Part shown: positions 1 to 7,808 of the stretch, piece after piece
How the letters are laid out: each line of letters opens with the position of its first letter
How positions within the stretch are numbered: the stretch's first letter is position 1
Source of the DNA: Cetobacterium sp050033475
GTDB taxonomy: Bacteria > Fusobacteriota > Fusobacteriia > Fusobacteriales > Fusobacteriaceae
Length of the DNA: 64,000 nucleotides
Assembly (NCBI RefSeq): GCF_050033475.1
Contig: NZ_CP188320.1
Coordinates: 62,001-126,000 of the forward strand
Direction of reading: 5' to 3'
Notes under the pieces: model-generated
The model's database searches: none
What the model was told of the DNA's origin: nothing
Seen by the model: only the letters and a program-made list of their open reading frames with translations
Position numbers and translations under genes: made by a program

Positions 1-1
1 A

Positions 2-178
2 AAACTTGTACCTGAACTATTAGAAGCTCTCTTTGAATTAAAAACTATATTCAAAAATATGGAATTACCTAAGACTAGAGAAGAATTTGAAAATAGAGCT
101 ACTTTATTTCAATTTTTAAATGATTTAGAAGATTTCTTACAAGTTAAAACTGATTTTATTAAAAAATATAATTCTTAA
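2..178 (+). CDS. Hypothetical protein, C-terminal fragment (5' end outside window)
   Basis: An open frame runs from the left edge to a TAA at 176-178 and encodes 58 residues rich in Leu, Glu, Phe and Lys, ending KKYNS. The spacing of hydrophobic residues suggests an amphipathic helical tail. The start lies outside the window. I do not recognise the family. No clear hairpin terminator follows; the next 100 bases are AT-rich and carry the start region of the MOSC gene. Confidence 0.55.
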   Translation, partial: KLVPELLEALFELKTIFKNMELPKTREEFENRATLFQFLNDLEDFLQVKTDFIKKYNS

Positions 179-283
179 AACATTTTTTTAAAGTTTACAA
201 AAAAATATAAATATGTTACTAATGTGACTATATTTATAGATAATTTTAAAAATTATTTAACAATTAAGGAGGAATAAATTTTT

Positions 284-727
284 ATGGGGAAAATTTTAGC
301 AATTTGTGTTAGCGAAAAAAAGGGGATTGGAAAAACTAAAGTTAATCAAATTAATCTAGTTGAAAATTTTGGACTTGAAGGAGATGCTCATGGTGGTAAT
401 TGGCATAGACAAGTAAGTTTACTTTCATTTGAGAAGATAGAAGAATTTAAAAATAAAGGTGGCAAAGTTAATGATGGAGATTTTGGAGAAAATCTAATAG
501 TTGAAGGTTTTGATTTATCTAAATTACCAATTGGAACAAAGTTAAAAATTAATAATGCTCTTCTTGAAGTTACGCAAATTGGAAAAAAATGTCATGCTCA
601 TTGTAATATTTTTCATACAGTTGGCGATTGTATTATGCCTAGAGAAGGTATTTTTGCTAAAGTTTTACAAGGAGACTTTATAAAAATTGGAGATTCTGTT
701 AATATAGTAGCAGATGAGTTAAAATAA
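284..727 (+). CDS. MOSC-domain protein
   Basis: This 147-residue protein is a stand-alone MOSC domain, the fold found at the C-terminus of molybdenum cofactor sulfurases and in YiiM/YuaD-type proteins, where a conserved cysteine is thought to carry sulfur or contact a metal-pterin centre. The sequence shows the GLEGDAHGG, HRQVSLLS, DFGENL and IGKKCHAHC segments expected of the family, and the Cys around residue 103 is the likely functional one. The ATG is preceded by AAGGAGG. Its stop overlaps or nearly touches the cutC frame, so the two are probably co-transcribed. The substrate cannot be read from sequence. Confidence 0.85.
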   Translation: MGKILAICVSEKKGIGKTKVNQINLVENFGLEGDAHGGNWHRQVSLLSFEKIEEFKNKGGKVNDGDFGENLIVEGFDLSKLPIGTKLKINNALLEVTQIGKKCHAHCNIFHTVGDCIMPREGIFAKVLQGDFIKIGDSVNIVADELK

Positions 728-1338
728 TTATAAAAGAAGCATGTGTGGAATCATTTACTGAAGCATTAGAAATGTTTAATAAAGGAGCAAATCGAATTGA
801 ACTTTGTGAAAATTTGGCTGTAGGTGGGACAACACCTTCATTTGGAACTATTAAACAAGCAATTTCATTAATTCCTATTCCTATTTTTGTAATGATTAGA
901 CCTAGAGGTGGAAATTTTATTTATAGTGATGAAGAAGTATCTATTATGAAAGAAGATATAATTCTTTGTAAAAACTTAGGTATAAAAGGAATTGTTTTAG
1001 GTGTATTAAATATAGATAATACAATAAATTATTCTTTATTAAAAGAATTAGTTACTTTAGCTTCTCCTATGGAAGTTACATTTCATAAAGCTATTGATGA
1101 AGTTAAAAACCCCTTAAATGAAATTCCATTTTTAAAAGAAATTGGTATTAAAAGAATCCTGACTTCTGGAAAATCAGAAACTGCTTTAGAAGGAAAAGAT
1201 CTTATTAATTCTTTAATTACAATTTCATATCCTGAAATTACAATAGTTGCAGCAGGAAAAATAACATCAAATAATTTCTCTTCTGTTATTAAAGAAATTC
1301 ATGGTTTTGAATTTCATGGAAAGAAAATAGTCTCTTAA
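727..1338 (+). CDS. cutC: CutC family protein, probably using a non-standard start codon
   Basis: The frame encodes the (beta/alpha) barrel CutC family, named for copper homeostasis in E. coli although its role is debated. Family segments are ANRIELCENLAVGGTTPS, MIRPRGG and EVTFHKAID. The first conserved strand of the family (x-KEACVES) is encoded upstream of the first standard start codon, GTG at 745, which would delete it. In that frame the only upstream initiation candidates after a TGA at 715 are ATA 724, ATT 727 and ATA 730. ATT 727 overlaps the MOSC stop by one base, which fits translational coupling and gives 203 residues. A sequencing indel is the alternative. A hairpin terminator follows. 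Confidence 0.8.
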   Translation: MIKEACVESFTEALEMFNKGANRIELCENLAVGGTTPSFGTIKQAISLIPIPIFVMIRPRGGNFIYSDEEVSIMKEDIILCKNLGIKGIVLGVLNIDNTINYSLLKELVTLASPMEVTFHKAIDEVKNPLNEIPFLKEIGIKRILTSGKSETALEGKDLINSLITISYPEITIVAAGKITSNNFSSVIKEIHGFEFHGKKIVS

Positions 1339-1340
1339 AA

Positions 1341-1366
1341 TGAACAGCTTAAAGCTGTTCATTTTT
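1341..1366 (+). terminator. Intrinsic terminator after cutC
   Basis: An 8-bp stem (TGAACAGC with GCTGTTCA) and a 5-nt loop are followed by a T tract, three bases after the cutC stop. Confidence 0.85.
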
Positions 1367-1424
1367 ATTGCTTTTTTTTCAATTTGAGAATATAATGTAT
1401 ATAATTTTAAATTGGGGAGGATTT

Positions 1425-3131
1425 ATGAAAATTACTAAAACAATTATTACATCTTTAATTATGACAACTTTTTTATCTTCATTTTCTTTTGCTTCTACAA
1501 AAGAATTTATATCTAAAAGTGAAGGTTACAATGGTGAATTAACAGTTAAAACATCATTTACAAACAACTCCATAAGTAATATAGAAGTTATTTCTCATAA
1601 GGAATCAAATTTTACTAAAAGAGCTATGAAAAAAATAATAAATGATATTATTGAAACCCAAAGTGCTGATGTTGATAATGTAGGTGGTGCAACCTATACA
1701 AGTAAAGCATTAAAAAATGCCGTTAATTTAGCTATTGAAAAATCAAAAATAAAACTTATAAAAAAAGAAATTATAAAAAAAGATATTGAAAATACTACTA
1801 CAGATATTGTTATTATTGGAGCTGGTGGAGCTGGTCTTACTGCTTCTATTGCTGCTAAAGAAAATGGAGCAAATGTTATTCTAGTTGAAAAAATGCCAAT
1901 GATTGGTGGTAATACAAATTATGCCACTGGAGGAATGAATGCTGCTGAAACATCTATACAAAAACTTAAAGGAATTAATGATTCCATTGATATTTTTATT
2001 GAAGATACATTAAAAGGAGGAAAAAATACAAACGATAAGGCTTTAGTTACTGTTATGGCTAAATCTTCTGGAGATATGGTTGATTGGCTTATTGAAAGAG
2101 GTGCAGATTTAAGTGATATTGGTCGTCTTGGTGGACAAAGTATTGATAGAACTCATCGTCCTAAAGGAGGTAAACCTGTAGGACCTAATATAATAGATGC
2201 TTTATCTGCTCGTTCTAGTCAATTAGGTGTTGATTTAAGAACCTCAACTAAAGCAACTAAAATTTTAACTGACAAAAATAATAATATTATTGGAATTGAA
2301 GTTATTGCACCTAACGGAAAATCTTATAATATCTATGCTAAAGCAGTTATTTTAACTACTGGTGGTTTTGGAGCTAATCAAGATTTAGTTGTTAAATATA
2401 ATAAAAATTTATCAGGTTTTGGTACAACTAATCATAAGGGTGCTAGCGGAGATGCTATAAATCTTACATTACCTCTTAATGTTGATTTAGTACAAATGGA
2501 AGAAATTCAAACTCATCCAACTGTTATTCCTTCTAATAGTGTAATGATTACTGAAGCTGTTAGAGGTAACGGTGCTATCCTTATTAATAGATCAGGTAAA
2601 AGATTCATTAATGAACTAGAAACTAGAGATATTGTTTCTAAAGCTGAATTAGAACAAGAAGGACAGAGTGCATATTTAGTTTTTGATGAATCTGTTAAAG
2701 ATAGCTTAAAAGCCATTGATTCTTATTATAATAAAGGATATTTAACTGAAGGAAATTCTATAGAAGAATTAGCTAAAAAATTAAATATTTCTGAAAAAAC
2801 TTTTAAAAATTCTATAGAAGAATATAATAATTTTGTAAAAAATAATAAGGATATTTTATTTAATAGGCAAAGTTTGGTAAGAGAACTTAATAAAGCACCA
2901 TTTTATGCTGTTGAAGTTGCTCCAGCAGTTCATCATACGATGGGAGGATTAAAAATCAATAAAAATGGACAAGTATTAAGAAATAATAAACCTATTAAAG
3001 GGTTATATGCTGCTGGTGAAGTAACAGGTGGCATCCATGGTTCTAATAGACTTGGAGGAAATGCAGTTATTGATATAGTTGTTTTTGGAAAAATTGCTGG
3101 AGAAAATGCTGCTAAATCTTTAAATAACTAA
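1425..3131 (+). CDS. Exported FMN-binding/FAD-dependent reductase of the flavocytochrome c (fumarate/urocanate reductase) family
   Basis: The 568-residue product starts at ATG 1425 behind GGGGAGG; an earlier ATG at 1368 would hide the signal peptide. Residues 1-23 form a Sec signal. Residues ~34-105 are an FMN_bind domain with GGATYTS, where Thr90 is the expected site of covalent flavin attachment by ApbE. Residues ~126-565 are the FAD domain: IGAGGAG, QTHPT, ETRD, HHTMGG and GSNRLGGNA, which include the Arg and His residues used for substrate and proton transfer in this family. There is no heme domain. It probably reduces an unsaturated carboxylate outside the cytoplasm. Fumarate, urocanate or another acceptor cannot be told apart here. 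The transporter gene follows after a terminator. Confidence 0.85.
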   Translation: MKITKTIITSLIMTTFLSSFSFASTKEFISKSEGYNGELTVKTSFTNNSISNIEVISHKESNFTKRAMKKIINDIIETQSADVDNVGGATYTSKALKNAVNLAIEKSKIKLIKKEIIKKDIENTTTDIVIIGAGGAGLTASIAAKENGANVILVEKMPMIGGNTNYATGGMNAAETSIQKLKGINDSIDIFIEDTLKGGKNTNDKALVTVMAKSSGDMVDWLIERGADLSDIGRLGGQSIDRTHRPKGGKPVGPNIIDALSARSSQLGVDLRTSTKATKILTDKNNNIIGIEVIAPNGKSYNIYAKAVILTTGGFGANQDLVVKYNKNLSGFGTTNHKGASGDAINLTLPLNVDLVQMEEIQTHPTVIPSNSVMITEAVRGNGAILINRSGKRFINELETRDIVSKAELEQEGQSAYLVFDESVKDSLKAIDSYYNKGYLTEGNSIEELAKKLNISEKTFKNSIEEYNNFVKNNKDILFNRQSLVRELNKAPFYAVEVAPAVHHTMGGLKINKNGQVLRNNKPIKGLYAAGEVTGGIHGSNRLGGNAVIDIVVFGKIAGENAAKSLNN

Positions 3132-3141
3132 TTTTCTATAA

Positions 3142-3168
3142 AAAAGACCATATTTATGGTCTTTTTTT
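3142..3168 (+). terminator. Intrinsic terminator after the flavin reductase
   Basis: Arms AAAAGACCAT and ATGGTCTTTT surround a very short loop and run into a T tract. Confidence 0.85.
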
Positions 3169-3219
3169 ATTTTTTTCTTACTTTTAATTTACATTTTATA
3201 CTATTTTAAAACATTTTTA

Positions 3220-3248
3220 TTGATTTTTATTTGTTATTATAGTATATT
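3220..3248 (+). promoter_or_regulatory. Candidate sigma-70 promoter for the AbgT transporter
   Basis: TTGATT and TATATT are separated by 17 bases in the 3169-3353 intergenic stretch. The surrounding sequence is almost pure A/T, so chance matches are possible. Confidence 0.4.
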
Positions 3249-3353
3249 AGTTATATAAATAAAAGATATAAATATAGATATATACCAAATATATTTACTA
3301 TTAACAATATATAAAAACTATATATTTAATATATAAAATAAAGGGGGAATCAT

Positions 3354-4964
3354 ATGTCAACTAAAGTTGAAAATCAAAAATTAGGTCTTTTTCAAAAGTT
3401 TTTAAATTTTGTTGAGGTTACAGGAAATAAATTACCTCATCCCGTTGCTATGTTCTTTGGATTTTTTGTAATTACAATATTTTTATCTGCAATATTATCT
3501 AAATTAGGAATATCTGTTACATACAATGAAATTTCTAAAACTACTGGACAAATAATAGAAAAAACAACATCTGTAGAAAATTTAATGACTCGATCCGGAA
3601 TGAGAGGAATATTAACTACTGTTGTTAATAACTTTACAGGGCATGCTGCTTTAGGATCAATTGTTGTTGCTATGCTTGGAGTAGGACTTGCTGAGGGAAC
3701 AGGTCTTATGAATGCTTTAATTAAAAAAATTGTACTTTCTACTCCTAAGCATTTAGTTTCTGCAATAGTTGTTTTTGCAGGTGTTATGTCTAATATAGCT
3801 TCAGATGCTGGTTATGTTGTTTTAATTCCTCTTGGTGCGGTAATCTTTGCATCTTTTGGTAGACATCCTTTAGCTGGTATTGCTGCTGCTTTTGCTGGAG
3901 TTTCTGGAGGATTCTCTGCTAATTTATTAATTGGAACTACTGATCCTTTATTAGGGGGTATTTCAACTAGTGCTGCTCAGATTGTTTTACCTGGATATTC
4001 TGTTGATCCTACAGCTAATTTCTTCTTTATGTTCGCTTCTACATTTTTAATTACAATAATAGGGGCTTATTTAACAGATAAAATTGTAGAACCAAGATTA
4101 GGTGCATATGATGGTCCTAAAATTGAAGTAGATTTAAATTCTCAAATGACTTTTGAGGAAAAAAAGGGATTAAGAGCTGCTGGTATTTCAACTATTGTAT
4201 TTATTTTACTTGTTTTAGCTTGTGTTATTCCTGAAAATGCAATATTAAAATTAACAGAACATGAAATATCTAGTTTTGTTGCAACTAATAATAGACATCC
4301 AGGAACTATGGAAATTTTAAGACCTTTCTTTAGTCAGTCTATTGTATTTATTTTAATGTTATCATTCTTTATACCAGGATTGGCGTATGGAATTTCTGCT
4401 AAAACAATAAAAGGTCATAAAGATGTTATAAAATCTTTATCCAATGCTATGTCATCATGTGGACAAGTTTTTGTTATTATATTTATATCTGCTCAATTTG
4501 TATATGTATTTACAAAATCTAATATTGGAATTGTTATTGCAGTAAAATTAGCTGATATAATGAAAGATTTAGGTATTTCTGGAATATGGGCTGCTGTTGG
4601 ATTGATTTTCTTAACAGCTTTTGTTAATCTATTTATTGGAGGAGCTTCTTCTAAATGGTTAATGCTATCTCCAGTATTTATTCCAATGTTTGTAGGATTA
4701 GGATTAAGTCCTGAATATACACAATTAGCTTATAGAATTGGAGATTCAACAACTAATATTATTTCCCCATTAATGTCTTATTTCCCAATAATTGTTGGTT
4801 TTGCTTCTAAATATGCAAAAAATGAAGAAGATATGGGTATTGGTACTATTATAGCTATGATGCTTCCATATTCTATAGCATTCTTAATTGGATGGACTAT
4901 TATGTTTGTTGCTTGGACTTATTTAGGATTACCTATCGGTCCTGGAGTTTCAATGTTTATATAA
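3354..4964 (+). CDS. AbgT-family transporter
   Basis: This 536-residue polytopic membrane protein matches the AbgT (p-aminobenzoyl-glutamate transporter / MtrF) family in length and in segments such as GNKLPHPVAMF near the N-terminus, SNIASDAGYVVLIPLGA, and the GDSTTNIISPLMSYFP re-entrant region near the C-terminus. AbgT members import p-aminobenzoyl-glutamate or export sulfonamides. Other substrates are likely in anaerobes. The start ATG follows GGGGGA. It lies just downstream of the exported flavin reductase, so it may serve the same substrate, but each gene has its own terminator or promoter and the link is inference. Confidence 0.85.
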   Translation: MSTKVENQKLGLFQKFLNFVEVTGNKLPHPVAMFFGFFVITIFLSAILSKLGISVTYNEISKTTGQIIEKTTSVENLMTRSGMRGILTTVVNNFTGHAALGSIVVAMLGVGLAEGTGLMNALIKKIVLSTPKHLVSAIVVFAGVMSNIASDAGYVVLIPLGAVIFASFGRHPLAGIAAAFAGVSGGFSANLLIGTTDPLLGGISTSAAQIVLPGYSVDPTANFFFMFASTFLITIIGAYLTDKIVEPRLGAYDGPKIEVDLNSQMTFEEKKGLRAAGISTIVFILLVLACVIPENAILKLTEHEISSFVATNNRHPGTMEILRPFFSQSIVFILMLSFFIPGLAYGISAKTIKGHKDVIKSLSNAMSSCGQVFVIIFISAQFVYVFTKSNIGIVIAVKLADIMKDLGISGIWAAVGLIFLTAFVNLFIGGASSKWLMLSPVFIPMFVGLGLSPEYTQLAYRIGDSTTNIISPLMSYFPIIVGFASKYAKNEEDMGIGTIIAMMLPYSIAFLIGWTIMFVAWTYLGLPIGPGVSMFI

Positions 4965-4970
4965 ATAACA

Positions 4971-5004
4971 AAGGAGATTCTCTAAAGAATCTCCTTAATT
5001 TTTT
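4971..5004. terminator. Bidirectional terminator between AbgT gene and convergent membrane protein gene
   Basis: Arms AAGGAGATTC and GAATCTCCTT close a 6-nt loop and are followed by T-rich sequence. The stop of the minus-strand gene lies in the right arm. Confidence 0.8.
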
Positions 5005-5528
5005 CTTTCTCTAATATCTTCACTTTGGAAAAAAATATCAGCCATTATATATGTCGAAATTATTGACAATAATATTTGGTACATTGTAATTCCTTGAATA
5101 ATTATAAAAGTTCCTGATAATAAATTTATAACTCCATATGTTCTTATTAATCTAATTTTTACAAAATCTTTTCTTATCAATTGAATTGAATAAATACTCT
5201 GTATAACTCCTAAAACTATATAAATATATATGTGATTTTCATTAATAAAAAATATAAATTCCTTATAGAAAAATAAATCTCCAATTAAAAATAAACTTTT
5301 TATAAAAATAAAAAAATATATATAAATATTAAAATTTTTACAATTTAATTTTTTATTTAAAAGTCTTTTGAAATCTTGGAGAATACAAATTGAAGACAAT
5401 GTTCCAGTTAAAGTAAGTAAATCATAAATTATTTTTGTCTCTTTTTTTATAAAATAACTTAAAATACAAATACAAATATATAAATAACATAAAAAAGAAG
5501 ATTGATTATATTCTCTTATTTTTTTCAT
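4995..5528 (-). CDS. Hypothetical multipass membrane protein
   Basis: The 177-residue product is dominated by hydrophobic stretches (about five possible membrane helices), rich in Ile, Leu, Phe and Tyr, with short charged loops and a charged tail ending EDIRERKN. An AAGGAGG-like ribosome site precedes the ATG. I do not recognise the family and see no catalytic motif. It stands alone, convergent with the AbgT gene and divergent from the MATE gene, so neighbours give no clue. Confidence 0.55.
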   Translation of the reverse strand: MKKIREYNQSSFLCYLYICICILSYFIKKETKIIYDLLTLTGTLSSICILQDFKRLLNKKLNCKNFNIYIYFFIFIKSLFLIGDLFFYKEFIFFINENHIYIYIVLGVIQSIYSIQLIRKDFVKIRLIRTYGVINLLSGTFIIIQGITMYQILLSIISTYIMADIFFQSEDIRERKN

Positions 5529-5654
5529 AAAATATCCTCCTTATAATTATAGAATTCTATTCAAAAAAAAATTTCATTTCCTTGCTCAACTATTATAAAT
5601 AATTATTAATTGTGATATAATACTTTGATAAAAAAATTAAGGAGATAACTATTT

Positions 5655-6977
5655 ATGAAAGCAAGGAAACAATCCTTATTTGCACTTACTATTCCTATAT
5701 TCTTAGAATTAATGTTAATTACCGTTGTAGGTAATGTTGATACTATAATGTTAGGAAGATTTAGTGACCAAGCTGTTGGTGCGGTTGGCGGTATGAGCCA
5801 AATTTTAACTATTCAAACAGTTATATTAAACTTTATATCATTAGGATCTAGTATTTTAATTGCACAATATATAGGTGCCAATAATGAAGATGGAATAAAA
5901 AAGACCATTTCAGTTTCAATAATTATGAATTTATTACTTGGAGCTATAATAGGATTAATTTATTTTTTCTGCTGGAAATGGATTTTAATTAAAATAAATT
6001 TACCACCTCATTTAATTGATATTGGAAAAATATATTTTAAAATGGTTGGAGGTCTTTGTATTTTTCAAGGGGTTACTTTAACCTGTAGTGCAATCATGAA
6101 AAGTTTTGGTAATACAAAACAAATGCTTTTCGTAAATGTTGGTATTAATTTATTAAATATTCTTGGAAATGGAATGTTTATTTTTGGTTGGTTTGGAGCT
6201 CCAATTCTAGGAGTAAATGGAGTAGGATTATCAACTGTTATTTCTAGACTAATTGGAGCAATTGTAGCTATTATTGTAACTATGAAATATTGTAATTTTA
6301 AATTTTCATATTTCAAAAAATTCTCATTTAAAATTGCAAAACATATTCTTTCTATTGGAATTCCCACAGCTGGAGAATACTTAAGTTGGTCTATGGCACA
6401 AGTAATTATATTAGCTATGGTTAATACTATGGGAACTATTGAAATTGCTGCTAGGACATATCTTGCTTTAATTTCTTTATTTATCATGAATTTTTCTATT
6501 GCTTTAGGAAATGGTACTGCTATCCAAGTTGGTCAGCTTGTAGGAGCGAAAGAAAAAGAAAAAGCATATACTCAATGTTTAAACAGTGCAAAATTATCTT
6601 TTATTGCTGCTGCTATTGTTTCTATAATTGTTATTTTATTAAAAAAAGAAATTATGACAATGTTTACTAAAGATCCAGCTGTTCTCCATGCGGCTTATAA
6701 AGTATTTGCTTGGATGCTTTTAATTGAAACTGGTAGAACTTTAAATATTGTTATTATTAATTCTTTAAATGCATCTGGAGATGTTAAATTTCCTGTAACT
6801 ATGGGTATTATATCTATGTATGGTGTTGCTGTCCCTCTTTGTTGGTTATTAGGAATTAAATTCCAAATGGGACTCATTGGAATTTGGTTAGGAAATGCTG
6901 CTGATGAGTGGCTTAGAGGAATTATTATGTTATATAGATGGAAAAGTAAAAAATGGACTAAAAAAAGCTTTATATAA
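5655..6977 (+). CDS. MATE-family multidrug/sodium antiporter
   Basis: The 440-residue protein is a MATE transporter with about 12 membrane helices in two similar halves. Family segments include LMLITVVGNVDTIMLGRFSD near the N-terminus, and MVGGLCIFQG and GIPTAGEYLSW in the middle. MATE proteins export cationic drugs or metabolites using Na+ or H+ gradients from the inner membrane. The ATG follows AAGGAGATAAC, and an extended -10 (TGA-TATAAT at 5613-5621) lies upstream. It appears monocistronic because a terminator follows directly. Confidence 0.9.
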   Translation: MKARKQSLFALTIPIFLELMLITVVGNVDTIMLGRFSDQAVGAVGGMSQILTIQTVILNFISLGSSILIAQYIGANNEDGIKKTISVSIIMNLLLGAIIGLIYFFCWKWILIKINLPPHLIDIGKIYFKMVGGLCIFQGVTLTCSAIMKSFGNTKQMLFVNVGINLLNILGNGMFIFGWFGAPILGVNGVGLSTVISRLIGAIVAIIVTMKYCNFKFSYFKKFSFKIAKHILSIGIPTAGEYLSWSMAQVIILAMVNTMGTIEIAARTYLALISLFIMNFSIALGNGTAIQVGQLVGAKEKEKAYTQCLNSAKLSFIAAAIVSIIVILLKKEIMTMFTKDPAVLHAAYKVFAWMLLIETGRTLNIVIINSLNASGDVKFPVTMGIISMYGVAVPLCWLLGIKFQMGLIGIWLGNAADEWLRGIIMLYRWKSKKWTKKSFI

Positions 6978-6982
6978 ATATA

Positions 6983-7016
6983 AAATTGCAGGAAATTTAG
7001 TTCCTGCAATTTTTAC
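6983..7016. terminator. Intrinsic terminator between MATE and convergent GNAT genes
   Basis: Arms AATTGCAGGAA and TTCCTGCAATT close a 6-nt loop and lead into T-rich sequence; A/T runs on both sides allow use in both directions. Confidence 0.85.
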
Positions 7017-7023
7017 TATATAA

Positions 7024-7431
7024 TTATTTTATTTTTAAACACATTTCTTTACTTATATCATAAAAACCATTTTTCTCATAAAATTGAACTATTTTCCCAT
7101 CATAATAATATATTTTAATATTTATTTTTTCTATTCCTAAATCCTTTGCATGATCTTTAACCATTTCTAATAATAAAGATCCTATACCATTATTTCTAAA
7201 TCCTTGAGCTACAATTAAATTTTCCAAATAAATCTTATCATCATCTATACAAAATTCAATTACTCCAACAATTTTATTTCTTTGTTCTGCAACTATTATT
7301 TTTTTATTTTCATCCGTTGATACATCGCTTTGATATTCTAAATATGTTCCAATATTTTCATTTTCAAAATCATTATATAGTTTTGTTAACATACAAAAGT
7401 CATTTTCTCTAACTTCTCTTATTTTTATCAT
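7024..7431 (-). CDS. GNAT-family N-acetyltransferase
   Basis: The 135-residue product has the GNAT fold: the acetyl-CoA binding segment reads QGFRNNGIGSLLLEMV (the R/QxxGxG/A loop), preceded by the YLENLIVA strand, and the C-terminus has the FYEKNGFYD motif common in small GNATs. The acceptor cannot be predicted. GGAGG stands before the ATG. It is convergent with the MATE gene and divergent from the asnA leader region. Confidence 0.85.
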   Translation of the reverse strand: MIKIREVRENDFCMLTKLYNDFENENIGTYLEYQSDVSTDENKKIIVAEQRNKIVGVIEFCIDDDKIYLENLIVAQGFRNNGIGSLLLEMVKDHAKDLGIEKINIKIYYYDGKIVQFYEKNGFYDISKEMCLKIK

Positions 7432-7501
7432 AGAATTACCTCCATATGTATAGTTAATTGAATATACCTTATTTTTTTTAATTTATCCACTAAAAAATAT
7501 A

Positions 7502-7530
7502 TTGACTTTCTAAAAAAATAATTTTATAAT
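7502..7530 (+). promoter_or_regulatory. Sigma-70 promoter of the asnA leader
   Basis: TTGACT and a perfect TATAAT are separated by exactly 17 bases. Transcription should start near 7537, about 30 bases before the leader ORF. Confidence 0.8.
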
Positions 7531-7567
7531 CTCTTCAAGATAAAAAATATTTTGTAGGAGGTTTTTC

Positions 7568-7690
7568 ATGAATTTAAATTTCAATAATAATTGTAATAAT
7601 AATAATAATAATAATTACAATAATATTTTGAAATTTAAAATTTTTATGATAAATCCTATAAAATATCTCTTGAATAATTATAATTATTAA
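7568..7690 (+). CDS. Asparagine-rich leader peptide upstream of asnA
   Basis: A short ORF of 40 codons has its own strong ribosome site (TAGGAGG at 7556-7562) and ATG at 7568. Eighteen of the 40 residues are Asn, all encoded AAT, including an unbroken run of seven at 7595-7615; 14 of the first 19 residues are Asn. It lies between a good promoter and an intrinsic terminator in front of asnA, the gene for asparagine synthesis. This is the layout of a classical attenuator leader peptide, such as those of his, trp and leu operons, with the end product amino acid as the sensed residue. The function is inferred; the ORF, codons and placement are seen directly. Confidence 0.8.
   Translation: MNLNFNNNCNNNNNNNYNNILKFKIFMINPIKYLLNNYNY
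7576..7636 (+). promoter_or_regulatory. Hairpin within the asnA leader with the Asn-codon run in its loop
   Basis: AAATTTCAA (7576-7584) can pair with TTGAAATTT (7628-7636), and ATTGTAAT (7590-7597) with ATTACAAT (7614-7621). The 16-nt loop 7598-7613 lies within the Asn codons. A translating ribosome would open this hairpin, so it may act as the ribosome-sensitive pause structure. The role is inference. Confidence 0.55.
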
Positions 7691-7733
7691 TAGTATTATT
7701 ATATAATAACTATTTTTAACTAAGTTTTTTACG

Positions 7734-7775
7734 AAGCTTTCAAGTCTATTTTTTAGGACTTGAGAGCTTTTTTTT
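7734..7775 (+). terminator. Leader terminator (attenuator) before asnA
   Basis: AGCTTTCAAGTC (7736-7747) pairs with GACTTGAGAGCT (7757-7768) with one G-U pair, followed by eight T residues. It stands between the leader ORF and asnA and is not after a full-size gene, so it is best read as a regulated terminator. The 5' arm sequence TTCAAG (7739-7744) is complementary to CTTGAA at 7669-7674 near the end of the leader ORF, a possible short antiterminator. Confidence 0.8.
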
Positions 7776-7808
7776 ATATCAAATAAAATTTATGGGAGTG
7801 TGAATTAT

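Noticed and set aside
7537..7800. T-box riboswitch upstream of asnA
   Set aside because: No T-box sequence or specifier loop with a conserved antiterminator is seen; the Asn-rich ORF with its own ribosome site explains the region better.
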